From Eretmocerus hayati (Eukaryota; Arthropoda; Insecta; Hymenoptera; Aphelinidae), in assembly GCA_029851415.1 (NCBI GenBank), contig CM056742.1, positions 112,966,246 through 113,030,245 of the forward strand: a DNA stretch of 64,000 bases. Direction: 5' to 3'. The first letter of the stretch is position 1. Each line of letters starts with the position of its first letter. Shown piece by piece: positions 45,705 to 56,224 of the stretch. The notes under the pieces were generated by a model. That model was not told the origin of the DNA and did not search any database. It worked only from the letters and a program-made list of their open reading frames with translations. A program made the translations under genes and the position numbers.

Positions 45705-47619
45705 GCGTCCGGCGCACACTGGGAACATATACAAATTTTTTCCGGACCATCTCTCACAACCGAACCAGGCAAGGTTTGACGAAGTGAGTTAGCTCGATGT
45801 CTTCGCCAACTCTTCCTCTTCACAGGAAAAGTTCTCAAATTGGTGACAGATCAATATTTTTCCCGTAATACTAGCGAATCTGAATAAAAATCTGCACCCG
45901 TTAGGCTCAAGTCAACTTTAAGTCGATGTAGAGACCCGAATTTTCACTCGATCAAGGTGAAATTTTGAACACTCTCCCAGTTTGATGGGGAAAAGGGGAT
46001 GATGTGGTCAAGAATGGAATTATAATGATAGTCTTATCATTATAAAGTTTTTCCATTTTTTGGCCAAAATTAATCAAATTTTATGTGTGTCGATAGAGAA
46101 AAATTTTTTCAATGCAGAAATGTAATGGGCTGAACTTTCTGACTATTGGATGATATGATAAAAGGACTTTTAACCCTCTAAGAGAAGCCGACACAGAAGT
46201 AGTTGACTTTGCGGTTTGACTTTTAGAGGCCCATAACACCGATACCATCGGTAAATCCCGACGGGAAATATAAGTCCGCAGCCAGGCTCGGGTCATGAAT
46301 AACCCTCATAAAGCCATTATGAACTAACTCCAGCCAAATTCTGAATAATCGAAATAATCGAATTGCCCCCATTCTGATTGCGGAATCTGCTTGCTGATAC
46401 CAGGCTGATCAATTACAAACTTGAATGGGAGAAATCGGATAAGATTAACTATAAAAAATGATGATCGGCGATATTACTACAATCGATATAATCTTATCAG
46501 ATATTGGCCGATTTCGACCATTCGAGTTTCTAAATGATCGGCTTGATATCACTGAGCATATTCCATTATCAGAGCGTGCTTAATCGAATTATTTTGATTA
46601 GTCAAAAGTTGGATAGGAGATTCCGTAATGACTTTATGAGGGTCGTTTATTACTCAAGCCGGGACCGCATTGAGTAATAAACGACCCTCATAAGGTCATT
46701 ACGGAATCTCCTATCCAATTTTTGACTAATCAAAATAATTGGATTAACCACACTCTGATAATGGAATATGCTTACTGATATCAAGCCGATCATTTAGAAA
46801 CTCGAATGGTCGAAATCGGCCAATATCTGATAAGATAATATCGATTGTAGTGATATCGCCGATTATCATTTTTTACAGTTAATCTTATTCGATTTCTCCC
46901 ATTCAAGTTTGTGAGTGATCAGCCTAGTATCAGCAAGCCAATTCCGCAATCAGAATGGCGGTAATTTGATTATTTCGATTACTCAGGAATTGGCTGGAGT
47001 TAGTTCATAATGGCTTTATGAGGGTTGTTTATGGCCCGAGCCTGGCTGCGGACTCATATTTTCTGGCGGGATTTACCAATGGTATCGGTCCGATGTGCCT
47101 GTAAAAGTCAAACTGCAAGGTTAACTACTTCTGTGTCGGCTTTTCTTAGAGGGTTAAAAGTCCTTTTATCATATCATCCATTAGTCAGAAAGTTTAGCCC
47201 ATTACATTTCTGCATTGAAAAAATTTTTCTCTATCGATACATATAAAATTTGATTAATTTTGGCCAAAAAATGGAAAAACCTTATCATGATAAGACTATC
47301 ATTATAATTCCATCTCTGACCGCATTATCCCCTTTTCCCTATCGAACTGGGAGAGTGTTCAAAATTTCACCTCGATCGAGTGAAAATCCGGGTCTCTACA
47401 TCGACTTAAAGTTGACTTGAGCCTAACGGGTGCAGATTTTTATTCAGATTCGCTAATATTACGGGAAGAATATTGATCTGTCACTAATTTGAGAACTTTT
47501 CCTGTGAAGAAGAAGAGTTGGCGAAGACATCGAGCTAACTCACTTCGTCAAACCTTGCCTGGTTCGGTTGTGAGAGATGGTCCGGGAAAAATTTGTATAT
47601 GTTCCCAGTGTGCGGCGGT
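45705..47619. mobile_element. nearly perfect 1.9 kb hairpin with GCCAGTA flanks
   Basis: Arms 45705-46650 and about 46665-47619 are almost exact reverse complements. For example CATCTCTCACAACCGAACCA near 45749 pairs with GGTTCGGTTGTGAGAGATG near 47562, and the centre is TTTATTACTC / GAGTAATAAA. The loop is only about 15 bp. GCCAGTA occurs at 45698-45704 and 47620-47626, a 7-bp candidate target duplication. The ends next to it are GCGTCCGGCGCACACTGGGA and CCCAGTGTGCGGCGGT. No transposase frame. It lies just after the Mctp donor. Confidence 0.88.
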
Positions 47620-47626
47620 GCCAGTA

Positions 47627-47786
47627 TTTTATAGACCTATATATACACGTTCTACATATATTCTTTATATATGACTTAGATATATATGTATGTAGAACAT
47701 GTATATGATCTGTAGCCAACATATATGATGTATACGTGGTCTGGATCTCACGTATACGACGTCTCTGAATTTCTAAAATTCTACGT
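47627..47786. repeat. AT-rich palindromic patch
   Basis: GTTCTACATATATTCTTTAT is mirrored by ATATATGTATGTAGAAC at about 47650-47700, forming a small imperfect hairpin. The remainder is AT-rich spacer. Confidence 0.45.
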
Positions 47787-47873
47787 TTACTACTACTACT
47801 ATTGCTACTACTACTATACTACTCCTATTACTACTAGTTCTACTACAACTACTACTACTACTACTACTACTAC
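47787..47873. repeat. (TAC)n microsatellite
   Basis: An imperfect CTA/TAC tract of about 85 bp directly adjoins the poly-T of the retrotransposon. It may have grown from the insertion junction. Confidence 0.7.
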
Positions 47874-48601
47874 TTTTTTTTTTTTTTTTTTTTTTTAAGT
47901 GGAATATAAGGAAAAATCTGATGACAGGCTATCCCTAATGGATCTCCCACCGGCAGACCATAAGCGCTTTCATTTTGCTCACCGTGTGCCCTGGGGGCTA
48001 ATCCTTCTGCTCTGAGCCCTACGATGTTGGCAAGCCATCATTGCAGAACTGGGGGCAGCTAACCACTATCTAACCAACCCACCCCGGAACCGCGTTAGCA
48101 TTACTTCAGGGTGGGAGGCGTATCGCGCGCCATGAGGCGTCCCTCTTTGGTGTGTCCGCTCTTCTGTCTTCTCTCTTCGTCGTCAATGATCACTCTTCAA
48201 GTCGTCGTTGTTCGCTATGCAGCGCCCCTTGCTTGACGCTGCGATGCCCGATCTCGCTCTTCTTCTCGGGTGATCGCCGTCTTGATATAGGCAGCGATCT
48301 TATCCCATGTCTCTTTGTTGCGGAGCATGAACGGCAATGGATTCTCAGGGGTGATCTGATTTTCAAGCCAGTTCACGAGCTCCGCTCTCTCCGTAGCTGT
48401 GTTCATGCAATGGAAGAGTGCATGCTCCACATCGTCCCAGTCTGCCGCACACATCTGACAGACCGGGGTCTCCCTCTCCTGGAACCGCTCCAGGTACTCT
48501 CCGAAGCAGCCATGCCCACTAAACGCTTGCGTCAGCCAGTAATCCAGCTCTCCGTGAGCTCGATCGATCCACCTGGCTATGTTGGGGATCAGCCCCCAAA
48601 G
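47874..48601 (-). mobile_element. 5'-truncated R1-like non-LTR retrotransposon
   Basis: A run of 23 T on the plus strand (47874-47896) is the poly-A tail of a minus-strand insertion. Next is a 3' untranslated region of about 315 bp, then the ORF2 C-terminus (48215-48601). The copy stops abruptly at about 48601, where satellite sequence begins. Either the insertion was 5'-truncated into the satellite, or the satellite border formed on it. Confidence 0.85.
48215..48601 (-). pseudogene. R1/Jockey-type ORF2 C-terminal fragment
   Basis: Translated on the minus strand, the frame reads LIPNIARWIDRAHGELDYWL, then TQAFSGHGCFGEYLERF, then PVCQMCAADWDDVEHALFHC and further to a MLRNKETWDKIAAYIKTAI segment before the stop at 48215. 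This is the typical end of R1-clade ORF2 proteins, including the CxxC...H...C zinc-binding motif after the reverse transcriptase. About 128 codons survive, without an internal stop. The endonuclease and reverse-transcriptase domains are missing. Confidence 0.9.
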
Positions 48602-50285
48602 TATGCAATGAATGGAAAGGAATGATGCAGAATGGGTAGAGAAAGTGGGATGAGAATATGAAATGGAATGAGATCGAGGAAGCGATGAAGAATGTGAAGC
48701 GACTGGATGAGAAAATGAAATTACGTGAATTTGGTTGCCCCACCTTCCTATTTGTCAATGGATTCGGACGCAACTCCTGCACCCGAAGGCGGCTGAAGTG
48801 CGTACAGGAATCTATCTGCAAATAGGAGAACATTGGCATGAGTGATGGAAGAAAGGAGTAGGAAATGGGAAAAAGGTTGTGTAAATGGAGATGGAGTGGA
48901 GAAAGAGATGATGCTGTATAAGTGGAGGGGTTGGAATAAGAGAGGATAGAATGAGATGAAATGAAAAATGCGGTGAAAAATGTAGGGAAATTGAGTGTGA
49001 GAGTGAAATTTCATGAATTCGGTCACCTCTCGCTCCCATCCGCAAATAGATCCGGATGCAAGTTTCGCACCCGGAGGCAATTTACGTTCGACGAAGGATC
49101 CATCTGCAAATAGGTGATTATTGACTTGAGTTATGAATGTGAGAGTAGAAGACGAGAGAGTGATAGTGTGGGTAAGGTATAGAGTAGATGGAGAGGAATG
49201 ATGATGATAGAGTGAATGAGGTCGGATGAGAGGATGAAATGAAAGGCAAGGAGAACGAAACGGAAAATGTAATCAAGGTCAGATCAGCAAATGAAATGAG
49301 ATAAAACCGGTCGCCTCACCACCCCCCCCCCCCCCCTATTTGCGAATCGATGCGGACGCGACTCCTGGACCCGGAGTCGACTTACGTACGTGCAGGCATC
49401 TATCTGCGAATAGGCGATCATTGGTATGAATGATGAATGTGAATTTAGAAGATGAAGTAATGATAGTGTAGTGGAGGTATGCAATGAATGGAAAGGAATG
49501 ATGCAAAATGAGTGGAGAAAGTGGAATGAGAAAATGGGATGGAATGAAATGGAGGGAGCTATAAAGAATGTGAAACAACTGAATGAGAAAATGAATTTAC
49601 GTGAATTTGGTTGCCTCACCCTCTTATTTGCGAGTGGATCCGGGTGCAACTTCGGCACCCGAAGGCGGCTGAAGTGCGTGCAGGGGTCTATCTGCGAATA
49701 GGAGATCATTAATATGAGTGATGGAAGAAACGAGTAGGAAATGGGAAAAAGGTTGTGTAATTGGAGATGAAGTGAATGAAAAGAAATGATGCTAAATAAG
49801 TAAAGGGGTTGAAATCAGAGAGGATGGAATGAGAGGGAATGAAGAATGCGATGGAAAATGTAGGGAAATTGAATGAGAGAATGAAATTTTATTAATTTGG
49901 TCACCTCACCCTCCCATCCGCAAATAGATCCCGATGCAACTCTTGCACCCGATGGCGATTCACGTACGTGCAAGGATCCATCTGCGGAGAGGTGATTATT
50001 GGCATGAGTTATAGATGTGAGAGTAAAAGATGAGAGAGTGATAGTGTGGGTAAGGTATAGGAGTGGATGGAGTGGAATGATGCTAATGGATCGATTGTGG
50101 TGGAATGAGAGAATGGAATAAAAGGCAAGAAGAACGGAATGAAAAATTTAATCAACATCAAATTAACAATAAAATGAGATGGAATCGGTCGCCTTACCCT
50201 CTTATTTGCGAGTGGATCCGGACGCAACTTATGCACCCGAAGGCGATTTTAGTGAGTGCGGGGATCTATCTGCGAATAGGCGATC
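48602..50285. repeat. satellite, about 290-bp monomers with three-unit super-period
   Basis: The word ATCTATCTGCGAATAGG or its variants ends monomers near 48827, 49105, 49412, 49701, 49990 and 50280 (spacing 279-307). Every third monomer is most alike: GTATGCAATGAATGGAAAGG occurs near 48600 and 49478, and GAGAGTGATAGTGTGGGTAA near 49155 and 50033. This gives a higher-order period of about 880 bp. A run of 16 C interrupts the array at 49321-49336. Frames of 75-141 codons here are by-products. Confidence 0.82.
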
Positions 50286-51354
50286 ATTAGCATCTTATAT
50301 GTTATTAATGGATAATTTGGATATTTGAAATTCGAGGCGTTCCGATCGAGATTTCGCGCGCCACTTACGAGCCGTCTCTGTGTGTGTTGCTGTGGATTGA
50401 TGGCATTGTATTATTTGGATGTATTCATAGGTGGATCAATATCGTTGAAAGTATCCAATCGTGCGATCTACATAGCCGAACTATCATATCTGTTGATTAT
50501 TTTCAATACATCGAGAAAAGAGTGATGATGGGTTTCAAACATCTGAACTCATGCACTGTAGCGTTCTGTCCACTTCTGTCTGTTTCGTTGTCAACATTGA
50601 GCAGGTGATCGTCGCGCTTGCGCCTCATATCGGGTTCTATTTCACCTGCATGGATTAATCGGATCGCGCTGCATGAATGAGTGATAGGAAAGTAGATTGC
50701 TGCTTGACCGACAACAGGAATATCGGATATCCCGTGTAATAATGAGGTTAAAGGTAATCATTAGGAGATTTGATTCCTGATATTTCATCTTCCTTCAACA
50801 ATCAAAAAGAGCACAGCAACGCTTATTTGAATTCTCAAAATGATTCATACAAACTTCGAGGCACATCTATAAAGTTGCACCCTCCTACTTGAAGTTGAAT
50901 CCAGACACAACACTCGCACTCGAAGGAAGCTCATGTGCGTACACGAATTTATGATCGAGCAGGTAATCCTTGGCACTGTATGAGTGGAAGTTCAAGTCAA
51001 GTATATCAATGCAAGTGCTGTTATGATTAGAAAAGCTGTCAAAAACTACGGAAATAAGCAAACGAGGCGTGATGAGATTGGGGGAAGTATCGTTGACGGG
51101 ATGGAATATACGGTAACCGAAGCAGTGAGAGATTAAGAATGATGAGAAGCTCAATACGTGTCTGTACATGCGTTCTGAATTAGTACAGACGCGTGGATGT
51201 TATACACAGATGAATTACAGAATACAACCAAATAAAAATCAGGAAATTTCACGAGTTCATAAGTATTGAAGTACAACAGAATAGAATTCAGTCCTCGATT
51301 CAACCCTCCGATCAACCTATTCCAAAGACTCAAATTATTCTTAATAATTGATAA
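50286..51354. other. spacer with one diverged satellite monomer
   Basis: About 50875-50990 (GCACCCTCCTACTTGAAGTT, then CACTCGAAGGAAGCTCATGT, then GAGCAGGTAATCCTTGGCA) aligns with the GC-rich part of the 290-bp satellite monomer, showing that the satellite once extended further or seeded elsewhere. No exon is visible. Confidence 0.45.
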
Positions 51355-52690
51355 CACCGGCCCACAATCCGAAAAAAAAATCGTTTACCAAAAACGCGAT
51401 CCACATAGATCGACGTAAAATCGAGCGCTGAATCCGAAAATGATGCCGGTTGAGCCACGCTACGTCCCAATTTCGAGATAATCGTGAAAAAATTTTTTTT
51501 AACGGTGGTATCGGAATTTTGACCTCGGATTCTGAAAGTACAGATGATTTTACGTCCAAATATAGATTGAAAAAAAAATCGATTTTTTCACTCGGAAAAC
51601 TGATAACCGTCATCCCAATTCCAATTTCATATTTCGGATCGAGTATTCGGAGAGAAATTCATGACAGAGTGCCCAAGGTGGTACTCGTGACGAAGTACTC
51701 CCAGTGGAATCCGTGACGAAGTACTCAGAGTGGTACTCGTGACGAAGTACTCGGAGTGGTACTCGTGACGGAGTACTCAGAGTGGTACTCGTGACGAAGT
51801 ACTCGGAGTGGTACTCGTGACGGAGTACTCCGAGTGGTACTCGTGACGTAGTACTCGGAGTGGTACTCGTGACGGAGTACTCAGAGTGGTACTCGTGACG
51901 GAGTACTCAGAGTGGTACTCGTGACGTAGTACTCGGAGTGGTATTCGTGATGAAGTACTCGGAGTGGTACTCGTGACGAAGTACTCGGAGTGGTACTCGT
52001 GACGAAGTACTCAGAGTGGTACTCGTGACGAAGTATTCAGAGTGGTACTCGTGACGAAGTACTCTGCGTGGAACTCGTAACGGAGTACTCGGGATGGTAC
52101 TCGTAACGAAGTACTCCGAGTGGAATTCGTGACGGAGTACCCAGAGTGGTACTCGTGACGAAATACTCAGAGTGGTACTCGTGACGAAGTACCCAGAGTG
52201 ATACTCGTGACGAAGTACTCCGAGTGGAACTCGCGACGAAATACCCGGATTGGTACTCGTAACGAAGTAATCAAAGTGGGACTCGTGACGAAGTACCCAG
52301 AGTGGAACTCGTGACGAGGTACTCCGAGTGGAATTCGTGACGGTCCCCAGGGTGGTACTCGTGACAGAGTACCCAGAGTGGTACTCTCCACGAAATACTC
52401 AGAGTGGTTCTCGTGACGAAGTTGTCCGAGTGGAACCCGTGACGGAGTACCCGGATTGGTACTCGTAACGGAGTAATCAGAGTGGTCCTTGTGACGAAGT
52501 ACCCAAAGTGGTACACAAGACGAAGTTTTCGGAGTCGTACTCACGATAGTATTGCCATGTCGTTTCTGCTCCGATGTGACCGTTGTTCAGAGATTTGGTG
52601 TGCTTCTTAGTCTAACAAGCCCCCTCACCCGACCATCCGTTATGCCAAACGATATGATCTGCGTCAAGGTCATGCACACCGCAGAGGGGG
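51355..52690. repeat. left terminal inverted repeat with about 33 units of 26 bp
   Basis: Outer unique part 51355-51677, minisatellite 51678-52545 (unit GTACTCGGAGTGGTACTCGT plus GACGAA), inner unique part to about 52690. Units vary at a few positions (A/G after GTACTC, GAA or GGA before it). Because 26 is not divisible by three, all three frames cycle, giving His/Tyr/Ser/Thr-rich open frames that are not genes. Confidence 0.85.
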
Positions 52691-52934
52691 TTCAACAAAT
52701 GACACATGAATCAAGATAAATTAGAAAGAACGAGATAAACTTACATGGAAAAATGTTGGACAAATGCATAAATGAGACGATCAACTAATTCTGAACAATG
52801 AACTCATCCCTCGGCGCGGAGCGTAAACTTCCATACCGCAACAACTACTCTTGAATTACAAAGTTTATAAGATCCTAACCTAAATTCCCGAGGATCGCTC
52901 AACTCTTGCCACCAGGATTGCAAGAATCTAGATC

Positions 52935-54974
52935 CTACTCGGCTTTGTTCCGCTTATACCGCGTCCTTTTCTCCTCAAACGATCTATGCAAAGGATTCCT
53001 AGGTCTCTTCACACCTTTTCTTGTGCTCTCCCTCTTCAACATCCAGCAATAGTCCGCCATCATGTTGACGCCCCAAGAGCCTTGATATCGTTTCTCCATT
53101 TCCTTAATGTCCTGATGAAAGCGCTCACCTTGCTCTTCACTGTAGTCACCTAAATTTTCAGGGAAATAGTCTAGGTGGGAGTCGAGGAAGTGTACCTTGT
53201 GACTCATCAAACAGCCCAGTTCCTTGTAACTTTCGAGAAGTTCCGTCACTATATCTCTGAATTGATCACTCTTGTGGTTACCTAAGAAGTTTTCCGAGAC
53301 TTTCTTGAAATTCATCCATGCTCTCCTCTCCTTCTCATTCATTGTCCCCAGAAAATCTCGATCCTCGAAGAGTTTCCGAATTTGTGGTCCGTCGAAAATT
53401 CCTGCTTTCACTTTTCCCTCACTCAGTTTCGGGAATCTACTCAACAAATACAGGAAACAGTTACCCCCTTTGTCGAGAGCCTTCACGAACTGTTTCATCA
53501 AACCAAGTTTGATATGCAGTGGAGGGAGTAGAATTCTTGATGGAGCAATGAGTGGTTCCCGTAGAACATTATGTTCTCCTGGATTCAACGTCTCCCTTCT
53601 AGGCCAAATCTTACGGGAGTAATGGCTTTTACGATCTCTGCTGTCCCAGAGACACAGAAAACAAGGGTATTTTGTGTAACCTGATTGTTGACCGAGCAGA
53701 AGCGAAATGACTTTCAAGTCACCACAAATTCTCCATCCATGTTCCACGTATTTTATCCTCTCAAGGATGAGCTGCATAGTTTCATATGATTCTTCGAGCT
53801 TCGTTGAATGTGCAATCGGAACTGATGCATACTTGTTCCCGTTATGCAGTAGTACAACTTTCAGACTTCTTTTGGAAGAATCGATGAAGCTCCATTCTTC
53901 GGGTTTGTAGACATTTTCCTTGAGCTCATTCATCAAACCAGGGATATCAGTGCAGTATACCAATTGGACATCATCATCCGAGTGGAAAAATTTCCGGAAT
54001 TCAATATCCCTTTGCCTGTATACTGAGGATTTAGTGCCTGGCTGGACCAGTTTCCGTCTCACCAACTCGGCCGCCATAAACTCAGCAACATCTTTTGATA
54101 AACCTGCATCTCGGACGAGATCATTCAACTGTCTCTGGTTGAACAGTTCTGGGCCTGATTTTCCACCAGCAGGAATGTATTCTTCGCCATCTTCATCCGC
54201 AGACGTCTCATTGGAACTGGTTTCATCACTTGTGTCGTCTTGAACTTCAGCTTCCTGTTCACCGCGATCCTCCTCAATTCCATGCCTCGCTCTTTCAGCC
54301 TCATCGGTCTCAATCCCTATTCCATCTTCACTCTGCCTTACGTTCTCACTACCAAATTCAACGTCGGAAACAATTGAAATCGGAGCTCTCTGACAAAGAA
54401 TAGGAGATAATTCCGGCTTCGTCATCGTAGGGACGATCGCATACTTGATCCTATGTTTAGTTTTAGCACTGAAGCCTTGGACGTCTGTCATGCAGAAGTA
54501 ACAATCTTCACGACTTGATGGTCTCCTCCACGAAGCTGGTGAAGCAATCCTCAACGAGTCCTTTTCCTTGAATTTACGAGACTGTTGCAGCATCACACGA
54601 CACCTCGAACAGAGAGAAGTAGGTGACGATGCCATTACAGACATCGCGAAGCCGTAGCATTCTTTGTAGGCGATCTTATTGGCTTCGGTGATACTCCTCC
54701 GGTTGGTGCGTAACTCAAATTCACCACAAATATGACAGAAAACATCTCGATCACTCTCACATGTGTGCTGAGGAGTATGTTCACTCGTATCTGCAACCGA
54801 CTGACCCATCTGCGAGGAGCTGCAGCCATATGATAACGATGACGAGGGACCTGCTTGCTCACCCAGGCTCGCCACCGGAACGGAGGATCCGAGTCCTTTC
54901 TCTTTGCGGTACTTTCTCGACGTATTTGCCATGTTGGCGATACATTCTTCACCCAGGAACAAAAAGGTTTCCAA
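52935..54974 (-). CDS. 679-residue protein of unassigned transposon family, putative DDE transposase
   Basis: A long uninterrupted frame. Residue 15 (MANTSRKYRKEKG) is an equally likely start. The N-terminal third has three CxxC pairs: C80/C83 (FCHICGEF), C122/C125 (LCSRCR) and C158/C161 (CYFCMTDVQGF), a probable zinc-binding module. Residues 205-265 are acidic and low-complexity. The C-terminal half contains FIDSSKRSLKVVLLHNG (D365), WRICGDLKVISLLLG (D419), PCFLCLW (C438/C441), LPPLHIKLGLMKQFVKALD, FLDSHLDYFPENLGDYSEEQ and GERFHQDI (E613-E617), and ends in a basic tail. I recall closely similar, highly repeated proteins in spiders, aphids and other arthropods with no assigned function. The D-D-E spacing in strand-like contexts suggests an RNase H-like transposase; that is inference. 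No frameshift or stop, so it may be recently active. Confidence 0.85.
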   Translation of the reverse strand: METFLFLGEECIANMANTSRKYRKEKGLGSSVPVASLGEQAGPSSSLSYGCSSSQMGQSVADTSEHTPQHTCESDRDVFCHICGEFELRTNRRSITEANKIAYKECYGFAMSVMASSPTSLCSRCRVMLQQSRKFKEKDSLRIASPASWRRPSSREDCYFCMTDVQGFSAKTKHRIKYAIVPTMTKPELSPILCQRAPISIVSDVEFGSENVRQSEDGIGIETDEAERARHGIEEDRGEQEAEVQDDTSDETSSNETSADEDGEEYIPAGGKSGPELFNQRQLNDLVRDAGLSKDVAEFMAAELVRRKLVQPGTKSSVYRQRDIEFRKFFHSDDDVQLVYCTDIPGLMNELKENVYKPEEWSFIDSSKRSLKVVLLHNGNKYASVPIAHSTKLEESYETMQLILERIKYVEHGWRICGDLKVISLLLGQQSGYTKYPCFLCLWDSRDRKSHYSRKIWPRRETLNPGEHNVLREPLIAPSRILLPPLHIKLGLMKQFVKALDKGGNCFLYLLSRFPKLSEGKVKAGIFDGPQIRKLFEDRDFLGTMNEKERRAWMNFKKVSENFLGNHKSDQFRDIVTELLESYKELGCLMSHKVHFLDSHLDYFPENLGDYSEEQGERFHQDIKEMEKRYQGSWGVNMMADYCWMLKRESTRKGVKRPRNPLHRSFEEKRTRYKRNKAE

Positions 54975-55574
54975 TTTTCAAAAAAAAGTTCGACGAGTCG
55001 TATAGTGAAAAAATTCATTCAACAAATCAAGTTGGTGACTTACAAGCTACAAACTCAGATTGAAATTGATGGGTACTGGGGCAATCTCACGCTCGGCTCA
55101 GAATGGACGCCAGAGGAAGTGGCTGCTTCCGCTTCTTGGTCACCCTCCAGCTTCTCGAAAGAGTCTCAGATACGGTGCTCTCCTCGATAGGGTGGCGCAC
55201 CTCTACCCTTGGATGGCACGACGCGCCTTTCCCCGCACCGAGTTGTCCGTCACCGCACTAAGTCACTATCACTGATAAACTATCTCACTGTCTTGCTAGC
55301 TTTTGCCAACTGGAGCACAAGTTCTAGCTGCAATCACTGCTCTGCTGCTCTGGTTGCTGCTGCTACCGCTGCTGCACTGATTGCGGCTGCTACTGCTGCT
55401 GCACTGGCCGCGGCTGATACTGCTGCTGCGCTGGTTGCGGCTGCTACTGCTGCTGCACTGGTCGGCTCCCGAAGTCCGACTGATTCCGCTGCGACGCGCT
55501 CCCAGCACGAGCGCCGCACCAGCGCCGCGTCACGCGAGAGAGGGTGAAGCCCACCTCGCGTGGCAAAGGGGTCG
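54975..55574. other. 5' region of the transposon gene
   Basis: This is upstream of the minus-strand ORF and would hold its promoter and leader. It contains a 27-bp tandem repeat at 55332-55465 (GCTGCTACTGCTGCTGCACT plus GGTTGCG, four units), which gives Ala- or Ser-rich frames. No specific promoter element can be defended. Confidence 0.45.
55332..55465. repeat. 27-bp tandem repeat, four units
   Basis: GCTGCTACYGCTGCTGCACT followed by GATTGCG, GGCCGCG or GGTTGCG repeats four times with few changes. It lies inside the composite transposon upstream of its gene. Confidence 0.75.
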
Positions 55575-56135
55575 CACAGTGATCCAGAAAAGGTGAATTT
55601 GGGCATAATTCGGCGCCGCGCGAAATCTTGACCGATTGATATAATTCAAACGGCATCCACTTCATTTTTTCTGGGCCTACCCGATGGCTCTGCGACGATT
55701 TTGATTTGGGCAATACCAAGGGTTCAAAATTGAGATAGGAGTCCGAAAGAATTTATGTAAGGGAAGCACGAAGTGACCTATGTGAGAGCTTTCACCCTGA
55801 TTGAGTTGTGCAATCACGATAATACTTGGAATACCTCGCTTCTTCAATAACCAGTTATTTGATGTAGCAACGTATTTCAAGTATATCATCGTGGTGGCAC
55901 AATTCAATCAGGATGAAAGCTCTCAAATGGGTCACTTCGTGTTTTCCTAACATAAATTCCTTCGGATTTGTATCTTAATTTTGACCCCTTGGTATTGCCT
56001 AAATCAAAAGTGTCGCAGTGTCATCGAGTAGGCCCAGAGAAAACGAAGAGAATGTCGTTTTAATCATATCAATCGGTCACGATTCTGCGCGGCGCCAAAT
56101 TTCGCCCAAATTCGCCTTTACTGGACCGTTGTGGG
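55575..56135. mobile_element. 0.56 kb foldback nested in the composite transposon
   Basis: The left arm (CACAGTGATCCAGAAAAGGT onward, 55575-about 55820) is mirrored by about 55890-56135, ending GCCTTTACTGGACCGTTGTG. Shared inner words include GGCAATACCAAGG / CCTTGGTATTGCC and CATCCTGATTGAATTG-type pairs. Arms are about 245 bp and the loop about 70 bp. It could be a later insertion into the transposon or an integral part of it. Confidence 0.75.
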
Positions 56136-56224
56136 TACGTTCATCCAACACTCCCCCATGTCAATACATTTCGTTCTCTCTATTTTATCGTGATTCATCT
56201 GTCATTCGGTGAACCTCTCCTGCG

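Noticed and set aside
48152..48625. 157-codon plus-strand open frame
   Set aside because: It is antisense to the clearly recognisable R1-type ORF2 C-terminus on the minus strand.
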